Source of the DNA: GCA-003244245 sp035997545 | Lineage (GTDB): Bacteria > Actinomycetota > Actinomycetes > Mycobacteriales > Pseudonocardiaceae | DNA length: 15,330 bases | Assembly (NCBI GenBank): GCA_035997545.1 | Contig: DASYIL010000318.1 | Location: forward strand, 1 to 15,330 | Direction: 5' to 3' | Shown: positions 1 through 6,396 of the stretch, in pieces | How positions within the stretch are numbered: the stretch's first letter is position 1 | Layout: each line of letters opens with the position of its first letter | Made by a program: the position numbers and the translations under genes | Notes under the pieces: model-generated | Told to the model about the DNA's origin: nothing | Seen by the model: the letters and a program-made list of their open reading frames with translations, nothing else | Databases searched by the model: none

Positions 1-2
1 GA

Positions 3-779
3 AGACCTTCCCCGCAGGATGTCGTGGAGTACCTGCGACTGCACCACATCATCACCCTGTCGACCTCATCGTTCACGGGCCTGCCCCATGCCAACACCGT
101 GGCCTACGCCAACGACACTGAGGCGCTGTACTTCGCGGCGCTCGCCGGCTCGACCGTGGTCCGCAACATCGCCGACAACAAGCACGTCTCGTTCACCATC
201 GACGACTACACCACGGACTGGCGCAAGGTACGCGAGCTGCAGGGCGTCGGCGGGTGCCGGTCCGCCAACCAGCAGGAGGATGTCTACGCCGCCGGCCTCT
301 TCCAAGGCAAGTTCGCGCGATCCCAAGCCCTTCCGGTCGGGGCCCTGCATGTCGTCCGGCCCATCGAGATGTACTTCGTCGACTACGACTGCAACGTCGT
401 CACCGCCGAAGGCGAGCGGCAGCATAACCCGGAGATCACCAGCCGGACCTTCGCAATGGGCGCCGCCGAGGCGCCAGTGCATGCAGCGGTGTCGACCAGC
501 CTCGACCGCAGCACGTTCGCAACCGGCGAGGTGATCTTCCGCCCCGGCGACGTGGCCGGGCAGTACTACGTCGTCGTCGAGGGCGAGGTCGAGGTCCGCG
601 GCGAGGGCTACGGGGCCGACCAGACCGTGACCCGAGTTGGGCCGGGCGAGCTCTTCGGCGACCAGGCCACGCTCAAGGGACAGCGGGGCGCCTTCACCGC
701 CCACGCCGTCACGCCGACGGTGCTCCTCGTCGCTGTCCGACGCGAGGCGATGCGGGACCTACTCCTGCCCCGGGAGTGA
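3..779 (+). CDS. Flavin split-barrel (PPOx-like) protein fused to a cyclic-nucleotide-binding domain, 5' end probably outside window
   Basis: Counting from the GTG at 24, residues 1-145 resemble the pyridoxamine-5'-phosphate oxidase-like FMN/F420 split barrel (LRLHHIITLSTSS, then PHANTVAY and the strand HVSFTIDD). Residues 158-245 resemble a Crp/cAMP-type cyclic-nucleotide-binding fold (GEVIFRPGDVAGQYYVVVEG, then GPGELFGDQATL and RGAFTAHA in place of the phosphate-binding cassette). The usual cassette Glu is Asp213 and the Arg-Ala pair is loosened to Arg-Gly-Ala, so cAMP binding is uncertain. The frame stays open to base 3, and the residues before the GTG (PSPQDVVEY) read like family sequence, so the true start is probably to the left. 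Inferred role: a cytosolic flavin-binding or redox protein controlled by, or shaped like, a nucleotide sensor. Substrate unknown. Domain calls are by motif recognition only. Confidence 0.75.
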   Translation, partial: RPSPQDVVEYLRLHHIITLSTSSFTGLPHANTVAYANDTEALYFAALAGSTVVRNIADNKHVSFTIDDYTTDWRKVRELQGVGGCRSANQQEDVYAAGLFQGKFARSQALPVGALHVVRPIEMYFVDYDCNVVTAEGERQHNPEITSRTFAMGAAEAPVHAAVSTSLDRSTFATGEVIFRPGDVAGQYYVVVEGEVEVRGEGYGADQTVTRVGPGELFGDQATLKGQRGAFTAHAVTPTVLLVAVRREAMRDLLLPRE

Positions 780-1066
780 GGCCGAAGATTGCCTCGCCAC
801 CTCACCATTCGCTTTGCGTCCTCCCGAGCCAGCCCAAGTGTATGGATCAGCTCATCTACCTTCCCGGGTTCCATGATGGCTTCCCAGGTGAATGGTGGCA
901 CAATCGACACCCACACCTTCCCTTGTTGCGCAATGACGATCACGGTCGCCGAGACGCCGCCGCTGCCTTTGACTGACACCTTGCGGTGCACCGCCGAGCT
1001 TGCATAGGTGGTCTGCCGATCGCCTATGTCTTCAGGTTGAGCCTGCTTTGGGAGGGGGTCAGTCAC
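608..1066 (-). CDS. Short conserved hypothetical protein with a read-through tail antisense to the preceding gene
   Basis: It starts at GTG 1066 with a weak purine stretch (GGGGG) upstream. Residues 22-93 look like genuine protein: an alternating beta-rich segment (VSVKGSGGVSATVIVIAQQG, KVWVSIVPPFTWEAIMEP) followed by a helix (KVDELIHTLGLAREDAKRM). I know this type of small actinobacterial protein, encoded beside helix-turn-helix regulators, but not its function. From about residue 96 the frame lies antisense to the flavin/CNB gene and becomes an Arg/Ser-rich shadow without protein character. The original stop was therefore probably lost when the two genes were joined. It is divergent from the regulator that starts at 1158, with about 90 bp between them. 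The N-terminal core is more certain than the end coordinate. Confidence 0.55.
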   Translation of the reverse strand: MTDPLPKQAQPEDIGDRQTTYASSAVHRKVSVKGSGGVSATVIVIAQQGKVWVSIVPPFTWEAIMEPGKVDELIHTLGLAREDAKRMVRWRGNLRPHSRGRSRSRIASRRTATRSTVGVTAWAVKAPRCPLSVAWSPKSSPGPTRVTVWSAP

Positions 1067-1101
1067 CGAGGACGCCCCCTAACGGTCGATACCGCGCGGG
1101 C

Positions 1102-1108
1102 TTAGACT
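1102..1108 (+). promoter_or_regulatory. Possible -10 element upstream of the regulator
   Basis: TTAGACT lies in the divergent gap between the hypothetical gene (GTG 1066) and the regulator (ATG 1158), 49 nt before the ATG. TAGACT fits the actinobacterial -10 pattern TANNNT. No convincing -35 is visible 17-18 nt upstream. This is a weak call from pattern alone. Confidence 0.3.
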
Positions 1109-1157
1109 CCGGTCGACCTTGGTTGCTCACCACTCCCGGCAAGCGGAGCCGCTGTCC

Positions 1158-2744
1158 ATGGACGCTCGACGCGAAGCGCGCTGCCACCGCTGCGGTACGT
1201 GGTTGGCGCACGACAACACAGGTGGTTACTGCGCGCCGTGCAAGATAGGTAGCCGTGACCGGTTCGCCGTCCCGCCCGAGGTGCCTGCTGAGTTCTGGGA
1301 TAGCCACGCGATGAGGGCAGCGTTGGCGAGCCGCCATCTGGCGAGGGTGATCAGGGCGTACCGCTGCCACCCGTTCCACGGCCACCGACCGCTCCCGCAG
1401 GACGTGGTGGCGGGTTGGATAGGGGTAACGCAGGGCTAGCTCAGCCGCATCGAGAACGGGCCGACCATCGTGCATCTCGACCGGCTGATGCACTGGGCGC
1501 GGGTACTACGTATCCCGTCGTCATACTTGTGGTTCACGCTTCCGGAGGACGACCGGGCCGCCGCGACCGGCGTCCACCTGGTGCCAGCAGCAGCTGGGCG
1601 GTCAGCGTTGAGCGCCCTTGACGGCGTGGACGTGTCGCTGTGGTGGGCGCCTGCGGATACGGTCGACATCGTCAGCCAGTTCACGAGGAGGGACCTCTCG
1701 TTGGACCGACGCGAGGTAGCGCGAATGCTTGCGGGTGTGGTCTTCGGCAGCGCTCTGCTTGAGCCGCTTGAACGCTGGCTATCGGGCGGTACGGAAAAGC
1801 CGCATGTTGGTCGGCCGGGTTCGGTGGGGTATCAAGAAATCGAGCAGATCGAAAATGCTGCGCGGATTTTCCGTGATTGGGATGACCAGTTCGGTGGAGG
1901 GTTGCGACGGAAAGCCGTTGTCGGCCAGTTGAACGAGGTTGCCGACTTGCTCCGAGACTCGCACCCGGTCAAGATAAAGCGACGCCTTTTCGGGGCAATG
2001 GCGCAGCTCTCGGAAACCGCGGCCATTATGTCGTGGGATTCCGGGCGTCAGGCACTCGCTCAGCGCTATTACGTGTTATCCCTCCGGGCATCCAAAGCTG
2101 CAGGCGACCGGGCGTTTGGCGCGAATGTCATGGCGGCGATGGCGCGCCAGCTGTTGTATCTCGGCCATGCGAGTGACGCCCTGGAATTGGTGCGGCTTGC
2201 GCAGGACGATTCATCGGGTTACGCCACGGCGTCCGTGCGCTCCATGTCGTACACTCGCGAAGCGTGGGCGTATGCCAAGCTCGGCCGTATGTCGGCCTTT
2301 CGTCGGGCGACGGGCAAAGCCGAAGACGCACTGACCGAGGCGAAGCCAGCCGAAGACTCGTACTCGATTACCTACTTCGACGTGGCCGAGCTGGAAGGCA
2401 CCACAGGCGGGCGGCTGCTTGAACTAGCCCACCACGACAAGCGGCTTGCGGATGAAACAGTCGAGCGTATTTCGCAGGCAATAGCGCTGCGTCGTCCTGG
2501 ACGGTTGCGCAGCTCGGCGCTTGACCAGATCGGGCTGGCTGAGGCGCGGCTTGTTCAAGGCGAGATGGATGAAGCGTCGCGCCTGGTGCATCAAGCCGCC
2601 GCGCTGGTAGAGCAAACGCCATCTGACAGGGTGCGTGTCAAGCTCGCCGAGCTGTACCAGCACAGCAATGCCCACACCGATATTCCCGTGATTGCCAGCC
2701 TGCGGGATCGTATCCTCTCGCTGTGCGCCTCACAGCCCGCCTGA
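1158..2744 (+). pseudogene. XRE-type helix-turn-helix regulator with zinc ribbon and TPR-like domain, interrupted by in-frame TAG
   Basis: One frame runs from ATG 1158 to TGA 2742-2744 (528 residues counting the amber codon), broken only by TAG at 1437-1439 (codon 94). Residues 9-28 form a Cys4 ribbon (CHRC...CAPC). Residues about 60-120 form an XRE-like helix-turn-helix: GWIGVTQG, then the TAG, then LSRIENGPTIVHLDRLMHWA. The family pattern at this point is TQ-x-QLSRIE, so the TAG stands where a Gln (CAG) is expected; a single C-to-T change explains it. Residues about 200-520 are helical and TPR-like (SGRQALAQRYYVLSLRASK, GRMSAFRRATGKAEDAL). No frameshift is present, so the loss is recent or the stop is suppressed. 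Restart at GTG 1470 would give a 424-residue protein without the DNA-binding half, and no Shine-Dalgarno precedes it. Intact relatives would act as DNA-binding regulators responding through the TPR domain. Confidence 0.8.
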
Positions 2745-2757
2745 CCACGGAGGAACC

Positions 2758-3240
2758 TTGCCGCGGATTGCCATTACCGGCCACATGAATCTGACCGCCG
2801 ACAGCGTGCCCCTGGTCTACGATGCAATTACTGACGCTTTGGTGGCCTACGCAGGCGACGACTTGACTGGCATAAGCTGCATTGCGCGTGGGGCTGATTC
2901 CGTTTTTGCACAAGTGCTGCTCGACGTGGGCGGTAAGCTTGAAGTGGTACTGCCAGCGGTCGGCTACCGGGAACAGAAAGTCAAACCTGACCACGCACCA
3001 CAGTTTGACGAGCTGATGCGTCGGGCAACGACGGTACGTGTTATGCCATTTGCGGAAGCCAACAGGGTAGCGTATGAAGCCGCAAACGAAGTGCTGGTTT
3101 CGACCTGTGACACACTCTTTGCTGTATGGGATGGGCAGGACGGCGTGGACAAGGGCAGTACCGCGTCAGTAGTGGAGTATGCGCGCTCGCGCGGCGTGCC
3201 GGTCGAAGTCATCTGGCCTGAGGGGGCGGCGAGAGGTTAG
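2758..3240 (+). CDS. SLOG/LOG-like Rossmann-fold protein
   Basis: I chose TTG 2758 because GGAGGA at 2749-2754 sits 3 nt before it and the protein then opens directly with its first beta strand (PRIAITGHM). It is 160 residues long. Landmarks are ITGHM (6-10), GISCIARGADSVFAQ (38-52), a strand LEVVLPA (61-67), CDTLFAVWDG (117-126) and GSTASVVEYA (133-142). This pattern of a glycine-rich first strand, G-x-D-x-x-x-A and a late GST-x-x-VV matches the SLOG superfamily (DprA, LOG, TIR-like nucleotide binders). No catalytic function can be assigned. It starts 13 nt after the regulator stop, so it was very likely translated from the same mRNA; such pairs suggest a nucleotide-derived ligand sensed or made next to the regulator. 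It appears intact even though the regulator is not. Confidence 0.75.
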   Translation: MPRIAITGHMNLTADSVPLVYDAITDALVAYAGDDLTGISCIARGADSVFAQVLLDVGGKLEVVLPAVGYREQKVKPDHAPQFDELMRRATTVRVMPFAEANRVAYEAANEVLVSTCDTLFAVWDGQDGVDKGSTASVVEYARSRGVPVEVIWPEGAARG

Positions 3241-3527
3241 CTCGGCGGCCCAGGATGTGACATCGGAGCGCAGCAGCAGGCCGTTGTCGACCCGGTTCTT
3301 GCCGTGATCGGTCCCTGGACGGATGTGCGCGCCTGCAGCACGGGTACGGCGGCGAGCACCTGCTCCAGGTAGCTACCCTCGGGCGAAGCAAGGTCATAGC
3401 TACGCCCCTGCACGATGTTGCAGGCGTGGGTCAGCGCGATGGAAGCTACGTAGTGACCCGCTGGGACCTTCGCCACGAAGATCAGCTTCACAACTAGGTA
3501 GTGGCTGGAAGAATTTTCCGTGGTGAA
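3241..3527 (-). pseudogene. Degraded HNH endonuclease remnant
   Basis: The minus strand reads PVLQA in one frame, then from GCGCGC at 3328-3333 it continues in another frame as AHIRPGTDHG and GKNRVDNGLLLRSDV. The second stretch is the classical core of HNH nucleases (AAHIRP...G-x-N-x-x-DNGLLLR-x-D), which normally continues HTLFD. Restoring one G in the GGCGCGC run would rejoin VLQA to AHIRP. After RSDV (about 3259) the family sequence stops and unrelated codons follow, so the 3' end is deleted. The upstream part (3330-3527, SYDLASPEGSYLEQVLAAV) is protein-like but I do not recognise it, and the first HNH zinc-site cysteines are not visible. Probably a dead relic truncated against the SLOG gene. 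Confidence 0.6.
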
Positions 3528-3623
3528 CGCATGTTGTCTGGGGGTCTCCTTCTGGCCATGGTGTGGATAAGCCGAATCGGCGCTGTCGTCGCACGGCCAT
3601 GCGACCAACGAGAGGAGACCGCA

Positions 3624-3890
3624 ATGAGCATGATCTGGGGGACCGTCCGACGTGGCTCGATCGCACTGGCGGGGACGTTCCTAGCCCTGAACCTGACCGG
3701 TTCCAGCGCCACGGCCATGGCGGGACGCAATAGCGCGGCCGCTCCTGTGGCTGGGAGCATCACATTAGGATCGGGCTCGGTAAGCCAGCCTGCGCTGGCG
3801 GAGCCGTTGGAAGTCGTCCGTAGGTGCGCAAACGGGCTGCGGTACGCCTCCAGCAGGCGCACCTGCGACCCCGTAGACCTCGTCGAGTAG
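3624..3890 (+). CDS. Small secreted hypothetical protein
   Basis: ATG 3624 is preceded by GAGAGGAG at 3610-3617, a good Shine-Dalgarno about 6 nt upstream. The 88-residue product has a clear signal peptide: MSMIWGTVRRGS (positive n-region), IALAGTFLALNLTG (hydrophobic core) and probable cleavage after ATAMA. The mature part is short, Ala/Ser/Gly-rich, and ends RRCANGLRYASSRRTCDPVD with two cysteines. No family recognised. The same plus-strand frame continues past the TAG towards the dehydratase remnant without homology, so the 3' end may have been altered by the deletion that truncated that gene. Its Shine-Dalgarno pairs perfectly over 8 nt with GGTCTCCT at 3543-3550. Confidence 0.55.
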   Translation: MSMIWGTVRRGSIALAGTFLALNLTGSSATAMAGRNSAAAPVAGSITLGSGSVSQPALAEPLEVVRRCANGLRYASSRRTCDPVDLVE

Positions 3891-3929
3891 CACGTCCAAG
3901 CGGTGCAAGGACAACACCACCGGGGCCGC

Positions 3930-4196
3930 GAGCCGGACGGCGACGCAGTCGCCATCATCGCCCGCGGCGCCGCCCGGCTGGCCACGGTGCCCGACGACGA
4001 GACCGCCGCGGCGATGCGGCTGATGTTGGGCGCTACCCACAACCTGACTGAGCTGGCCGGCGCGCTCAACCTCGCCGTGCTGATGCGGGCGCGCGATCTT
4101 CAGCGCGGGCGCCGTGTCGGCGTCGTACTCAGCGGCGGCAACGTCGACGCGTCGGCACTTGCCGAGGTGCTGGCAGGCCGGACGCCGGCTCCCTAG
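3930..4196 (+). pseudogene. C-terminal fragment of a PLP-dependent threonine/serine dehydratase-like enzyme
   Basis: About 88 codons correspond to the end of the fold-type II PLP dehydratase family: DAVAIIARGAARLATVPDDE, then AAAMRLML, THNLTELAGALNLAVLM and GRRVGVVLSGGNVD. The last motif is the hallmark near the C-terminus of threonine dehydratases and serine racemases. The catalytic half, with the PLP lysine and the glycine loop, is absent, because upstream lies the unrelated secreted protein. The fragment has no start codon with a Shine-Dalgarno. The usual E-GAGA motif of this region reads ELAGAL, so some decay has occurred. It is convergent with the DUF4190 gene, 43 bp apart. Most likely a deletion relic with no activity. 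Confidence 0.7.
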
Positions 4197-4239
4197 CCCA
4201 ACGGCACGGCGACCAGGGCGTCTGGGGTTTGTCGTTCAC

Positions 4240-4725
4240 TCAGCCGCCCCCGAACTGGCGGCTGAACTCCGAGATGCACTGTTGCATCTTCGCCGAATCC
4301 CCGTCCGACTGCTGGAGGCACTCCAGGTAGCTCCGGCCGGCCGGCGAGTTAAAGATGGACACCACGTACACGACCAGCCCGATCGCAATGAGTAGTCCGA
4401 TGATGCCGAGCACGACTCCGGCGACTGACAGGCCGCCGTTGGTCGCCTCGCCCCGCTTGGCTCGGGCCCGACCGAGCAGGCCGAAGATCAGCGCGAGCAG
4501 GCCGAAGATGATGCCGCCGATTATCGTCACGGACAGCACCAGCGCGAGCAGGCCCAGCACCAGCGCGGCGATCCCGAAGCCGTTGCGGGGCCGCGCCGGC
4601 GGGGCGCCGTAACCGGGGCCCTGGCCGTACCCCGGCCCGAGCCCCGCCGGGTTTTGCCCGTAGCCTGCTGGCGGCTGGTTCTGCCCGTAGCCTGGGCCGC
4701 TGTCTCGCGGATCGCCTGGGCTCAT
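4240..4725 (-). CDS. DUF4190-type membrane protein with Gly/Tyr/Pro-rich N-terminal tail
   Basis: The 161-residue protein has a low-complexity cytoplasmic-type tail (residues 1-48, repeated GYGQ and PPA blocks) and then hydrophobic segments at about 50-68, 69-85 and 98-125, separated by a basic loop (GRARAKRGEATNGG). This is the DUF4190 layout common in actinobacteria, where it is often annotated without function. The C-terminal tail after the last segment has a Cys pair (LECLQQ and MQQCIS) and probably lies outside the membrane. I prefer ATG 4725 over GTG 4734 because GAGGTGAG ends 7 nt before the ATG but is too close to the GTG. The gene lies downstream of the nuclease-like gene on the same strand. 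Confidence 0.75.
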   Translation of the reverse strand: MSPGDPRDSGPGYGQNQPPAGYGQNPAGLGPGYGQGPGYGAPPARPRNGFGIAALVLGLLALVLSVTIIGGIIFGLLALIFGLLGRARAKRGEATNGGLSVAGVVLGIIGLLIAIGLVVYVVSIFNSPAGRSYLECLQQSDGDSAKMQQCISEFSRQFGGG

Positions 4726-4779
4726 TCCGCTCACCTCACCTCGTCGGTGGCCTGGTCCGGTGATGATCGCACCGATGGC

Positions 4780-4896
4780 TCAAGCGTGCATCAGCTCGTC
4801 TGGACGCCGTACCGCGCTTCGGCGGTTGGCGGTGGCTGACAGGTCAATCGGAACCTTGCAAACCGGACATTGTTGGGAGCGGGCTGGGTCACTCAT
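4780..4896 (-). CDS. Candidate 38-residue CxxC peptide coupled to the nuclease-like gene
   Basis: The ATG at 4896 shares its A with the TGA stop of the upstream nuclease-like gene (TGATG), the same junction used between PKS and ACP later in this window. The product reads MSDPARSQQCPVCKVPIDLS, then ATANRRSAVRRPDELMHA and TGA. The CPVCK knuckle could be half of a zinc site and the middle is basic. No Shine-Dalgarno is visible, so translation would rely on coupling. It could be a real small gene, a remnant of a longer zinc-ribbon protein, or chance. I recognise no family. Confidence 0.4.
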   Translation of the reverse strand: MSDPARSQQCPVCKVPIDLSATANRRSAVRRPDELMHA

Positions 4897-5810
4897 CAAA
4901 CGGTTGGGTCGGGCTGGAACGTCAGGTCTTCTGGGAGGTACCGCAGTGTGATCCCGCCCGGGTCCACGTTGTATAGATCATGCAGGTTGCCCAGTTCGCC
5001 CGTCGGTAGGAGCGCTGTGTCGTCGCGGTTCACCGGATCGGCACGGATCCAGGCGTCGAACGACGCCAAGCCCACATTTCCGGCTCTGAAGTATGTCACC
5101 AGACGGCGATAGAGCTTGGGAAATATGATCAATTCTGGCAGGTCCGGCAGGCCTTGTAACTGCACGCGCGAATTGACCGTGACATCCTCTTTCGGCCAGA
5201 AGCCGCTACCGTTCTGCCGCGCCGCGGTGACCAGCTGCCGCATACGCTGGATGAGATCCAGTGGCATCGTCGCGTACAGCTCGCCGTAAGCCAACCCGTC
5301 GCGTACGAGCGCTGCGTTCACACTGGTCTCCAGGATAGTCTCATCGACAAAGACGCTATCGCCGTCCGCTGCTCCAAGGTTTGGTTGGCCGGAGAACACC
5401 AGGCCGAGCACGCGGCCGTTACTCTCGATCCCGTTGGCGAGCAGATAGCCGGGTACTGGGTGGTTTTGCGCACTTTTGACCTTGTTGGGGCGGTCCGGCC
5501 AGAACTGCACGTCACCGAACCCCAGGAGCTGGAGCATCCGATCCCGGGCGGCCTGCGCGAACTGCAGATTCTGGTGTTGGTTGAGGAAGTGGGTCTCCAG
5601 CGCGTCGATGCCCTCGAAACGCACACTGTATGTGCCCAGGTGCTTGCGGTCAGGTGCCTTGCCGCTGAAACGGGGCAGATACTGCACCAGGCTATCACTA
5701 TCTGGCAGGAAGGTGATCGTGTCGCCGTCCGGCTCGGGTCCGTTGCGAGGAAGATCCTTGTAGCGGATGTAGAACTCACCGGTAATCAGGGTGTAGCGGG
5801 TTCCGGGCAC
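4896..5810 (-). CDS. Staphylococcal-nuclease-like (thermonuclease fold) protein
   Basis: From GTG 5810 (AAGGGA 9 nt upstream) the protein has 304 residues. The SNase signature is present in order: PDGDTI (27-32, metal-binding Asp), VRFEGIDALE (63-72, equivalents of Arg35, Asp40 and Glu43 of the S. aureus enzyme), NGRVLG (131-136, the second catalytic Arg), then NAALVRDGLAYGEL and GSGFWPKED, which match the helices and the G-x-W near the end of the domain. All active-site residues I can place are kept, so hydrolysis of DNA/RNA phosphodiesters is plausible. Long insertions between the motifs and an extra C-terminal part of about 90 residues make it larger than the usual 150-residue domain. No signal peptide is visible, unusual for this family. 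It is divergent from the 5875 gene. Confidence 0.65.
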   Translation of the reverse strand: MPGTRYTLITGEFYIRYKDLPRNGPEPDGDTITFLPDSDSLVQYLPRFSGKAPDRKHLGTYSVRFEGIDALETHFLNQHQNLQFAQAARDRMLQLLGFGDVQFWPDRPNKVKSAQNHPVPGYLLANGIESNGRVLGLVFSGQPNLGAADGDSVFVDETILETSVNAALVRDGLAYGELYATMPLDLIQRMRQLVTAARQNGSGFWPKEDVTVNSRVQLQGLPDLPELIIFPKLYRRLVTYFRAGNVGLASFDAWIRADPVNRDDTALLPTGELGNLHDLYNVDPGGITLRYLPEDLTFQPDPTV

Positions 5811-5874
5811 GGTAAATTTCCCTTCGATTTTTGAACGATTATACTCGATTGATCGTAGCCGTGAAGGAGTTCGG
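5811..5874. promoter_or_regulatory. AT-rich divergent promoter region with overlapping -10 elements
   Basis: This 64-bp gap between two divergent genes is far richer in A/T than its surroundings. On the minus strand a perfect TATAAT occupies 5843-5838, about 28 nt before GTG 5810. On the plus strand TATACT occupies 5840-5845, 30 nt before GTG 5875. The two elements overlap, so the promoters would compete for polymerase. The -35 regions are weak. Shine-Dalgarno sites are AAGGAG (5864-5869, plus) and AAGGGA (minus, for 5810). Confidence 0.5.
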
Positions 5875-6396
5875 GTGAACAGCACGATCGAGGTTACCGA
5901 CCAGGGAAGCACACTGGTCTATACGTTCGAGGACCTGATGCGCTACCACGGTCCGGGCTCCCCCGGGGGCGTGGCCCATGCCTTCAAGGTGATGGAACGG
6001 GCGCTACCGCTCCTCGAGCCGGCTGGTCTGGTGGAGCGACGCGAGATCGAGGTCGAGACGGCCTTTGCCGGCCCGGGCGCCCGCGATGCGTTCGAAATGG
6101 TCACCCGTGCCGTGACCGAGGGCCGGTATGTCGTCGACGATGCGTTGGCGCGTCCCGAACGTGGTTCGACGCGCGAGCGCTTCGTTTTCCGGCTCGGTTA
6201 CCGGGGTCGCAGCGTGACGGTGGTCCTTCGCGAGGGATACGTGCGGGAGGAGTTCCTCGCGCTGGCGCGCCAGGAGGGGCGCACCGGGGAGGAGGAGAGC
6301 CGCTTGACTGCGCTGAAGAAGGAGATGGCTGATCGCTTACTGGCAAGCCCCGCGACCGAGGTGTACGACGTGGATGGCGGAGTAGGGGTCATCTGA
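5875..6396 (+). CDS. Conserved hypothetical protein, loosely FmdE-like
   Basis: It starts at GTG 5875, with AAGGAG 5 nt upstream, and has 173 residues. Conserved-looking blocks are RYHGPGSPGGVAHAFKVMER (23-42) and AFAGPGARDAFEMVTRAV (63-80), followed by a beta-rich part (RFVFRLGYRGRSVTVVLREG) and a charged C-terminal helix. The order HG...PGG...helix, then G-x-DAF-x-x-VT, recalls the FmdE/FwdE fold, but its cysteine metal ligands are missing, so I treat the link as weak and give no function. There is no signal peptide or membrane segment. It shares a divergent promoter with the nuclease-like gene and its 3' end overlaps the convergent next gene by 8 nt. Confidence 0.65.
   Translation: MNSTIEVTDQGSTLVYTFEDLMRYHGPGSPGGVAHAFKVMERALPLLEPAGLVERREIEVETAFAGPGARDAFEMVTRAVTEGRYVVDDALARPERGSTRERFVFRLGYRGRSVTVVLREGYVREEFLALARQEGRTGEEESRLTALKKEMADRLLASPATEVYDVDGGVGVI

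Noticed and set aside
66..704. Long minus-strand open frame opposite the flavin/CNB gene
   Set aside because: Codon shadow of a GC-rich gene; it has no recognisable motifs, and the plus frame has clear domains.
1470..2744. Separate 424-residue gene starting at GTG 1470
   Set aside because: No ribosome-binding site, and the 30 nt before it encode the rest of the helix-turn-helix (LSRIENG) in the same frame; it is the second half of one gene.
3820..3965. Minus-strand fragments LDVLLDEVYG and LLEAYRSPFAHL in two frames
   Set aside because: They look protein-like but are short, need a frame change and match no family I recognise; not enough to call a remnant.
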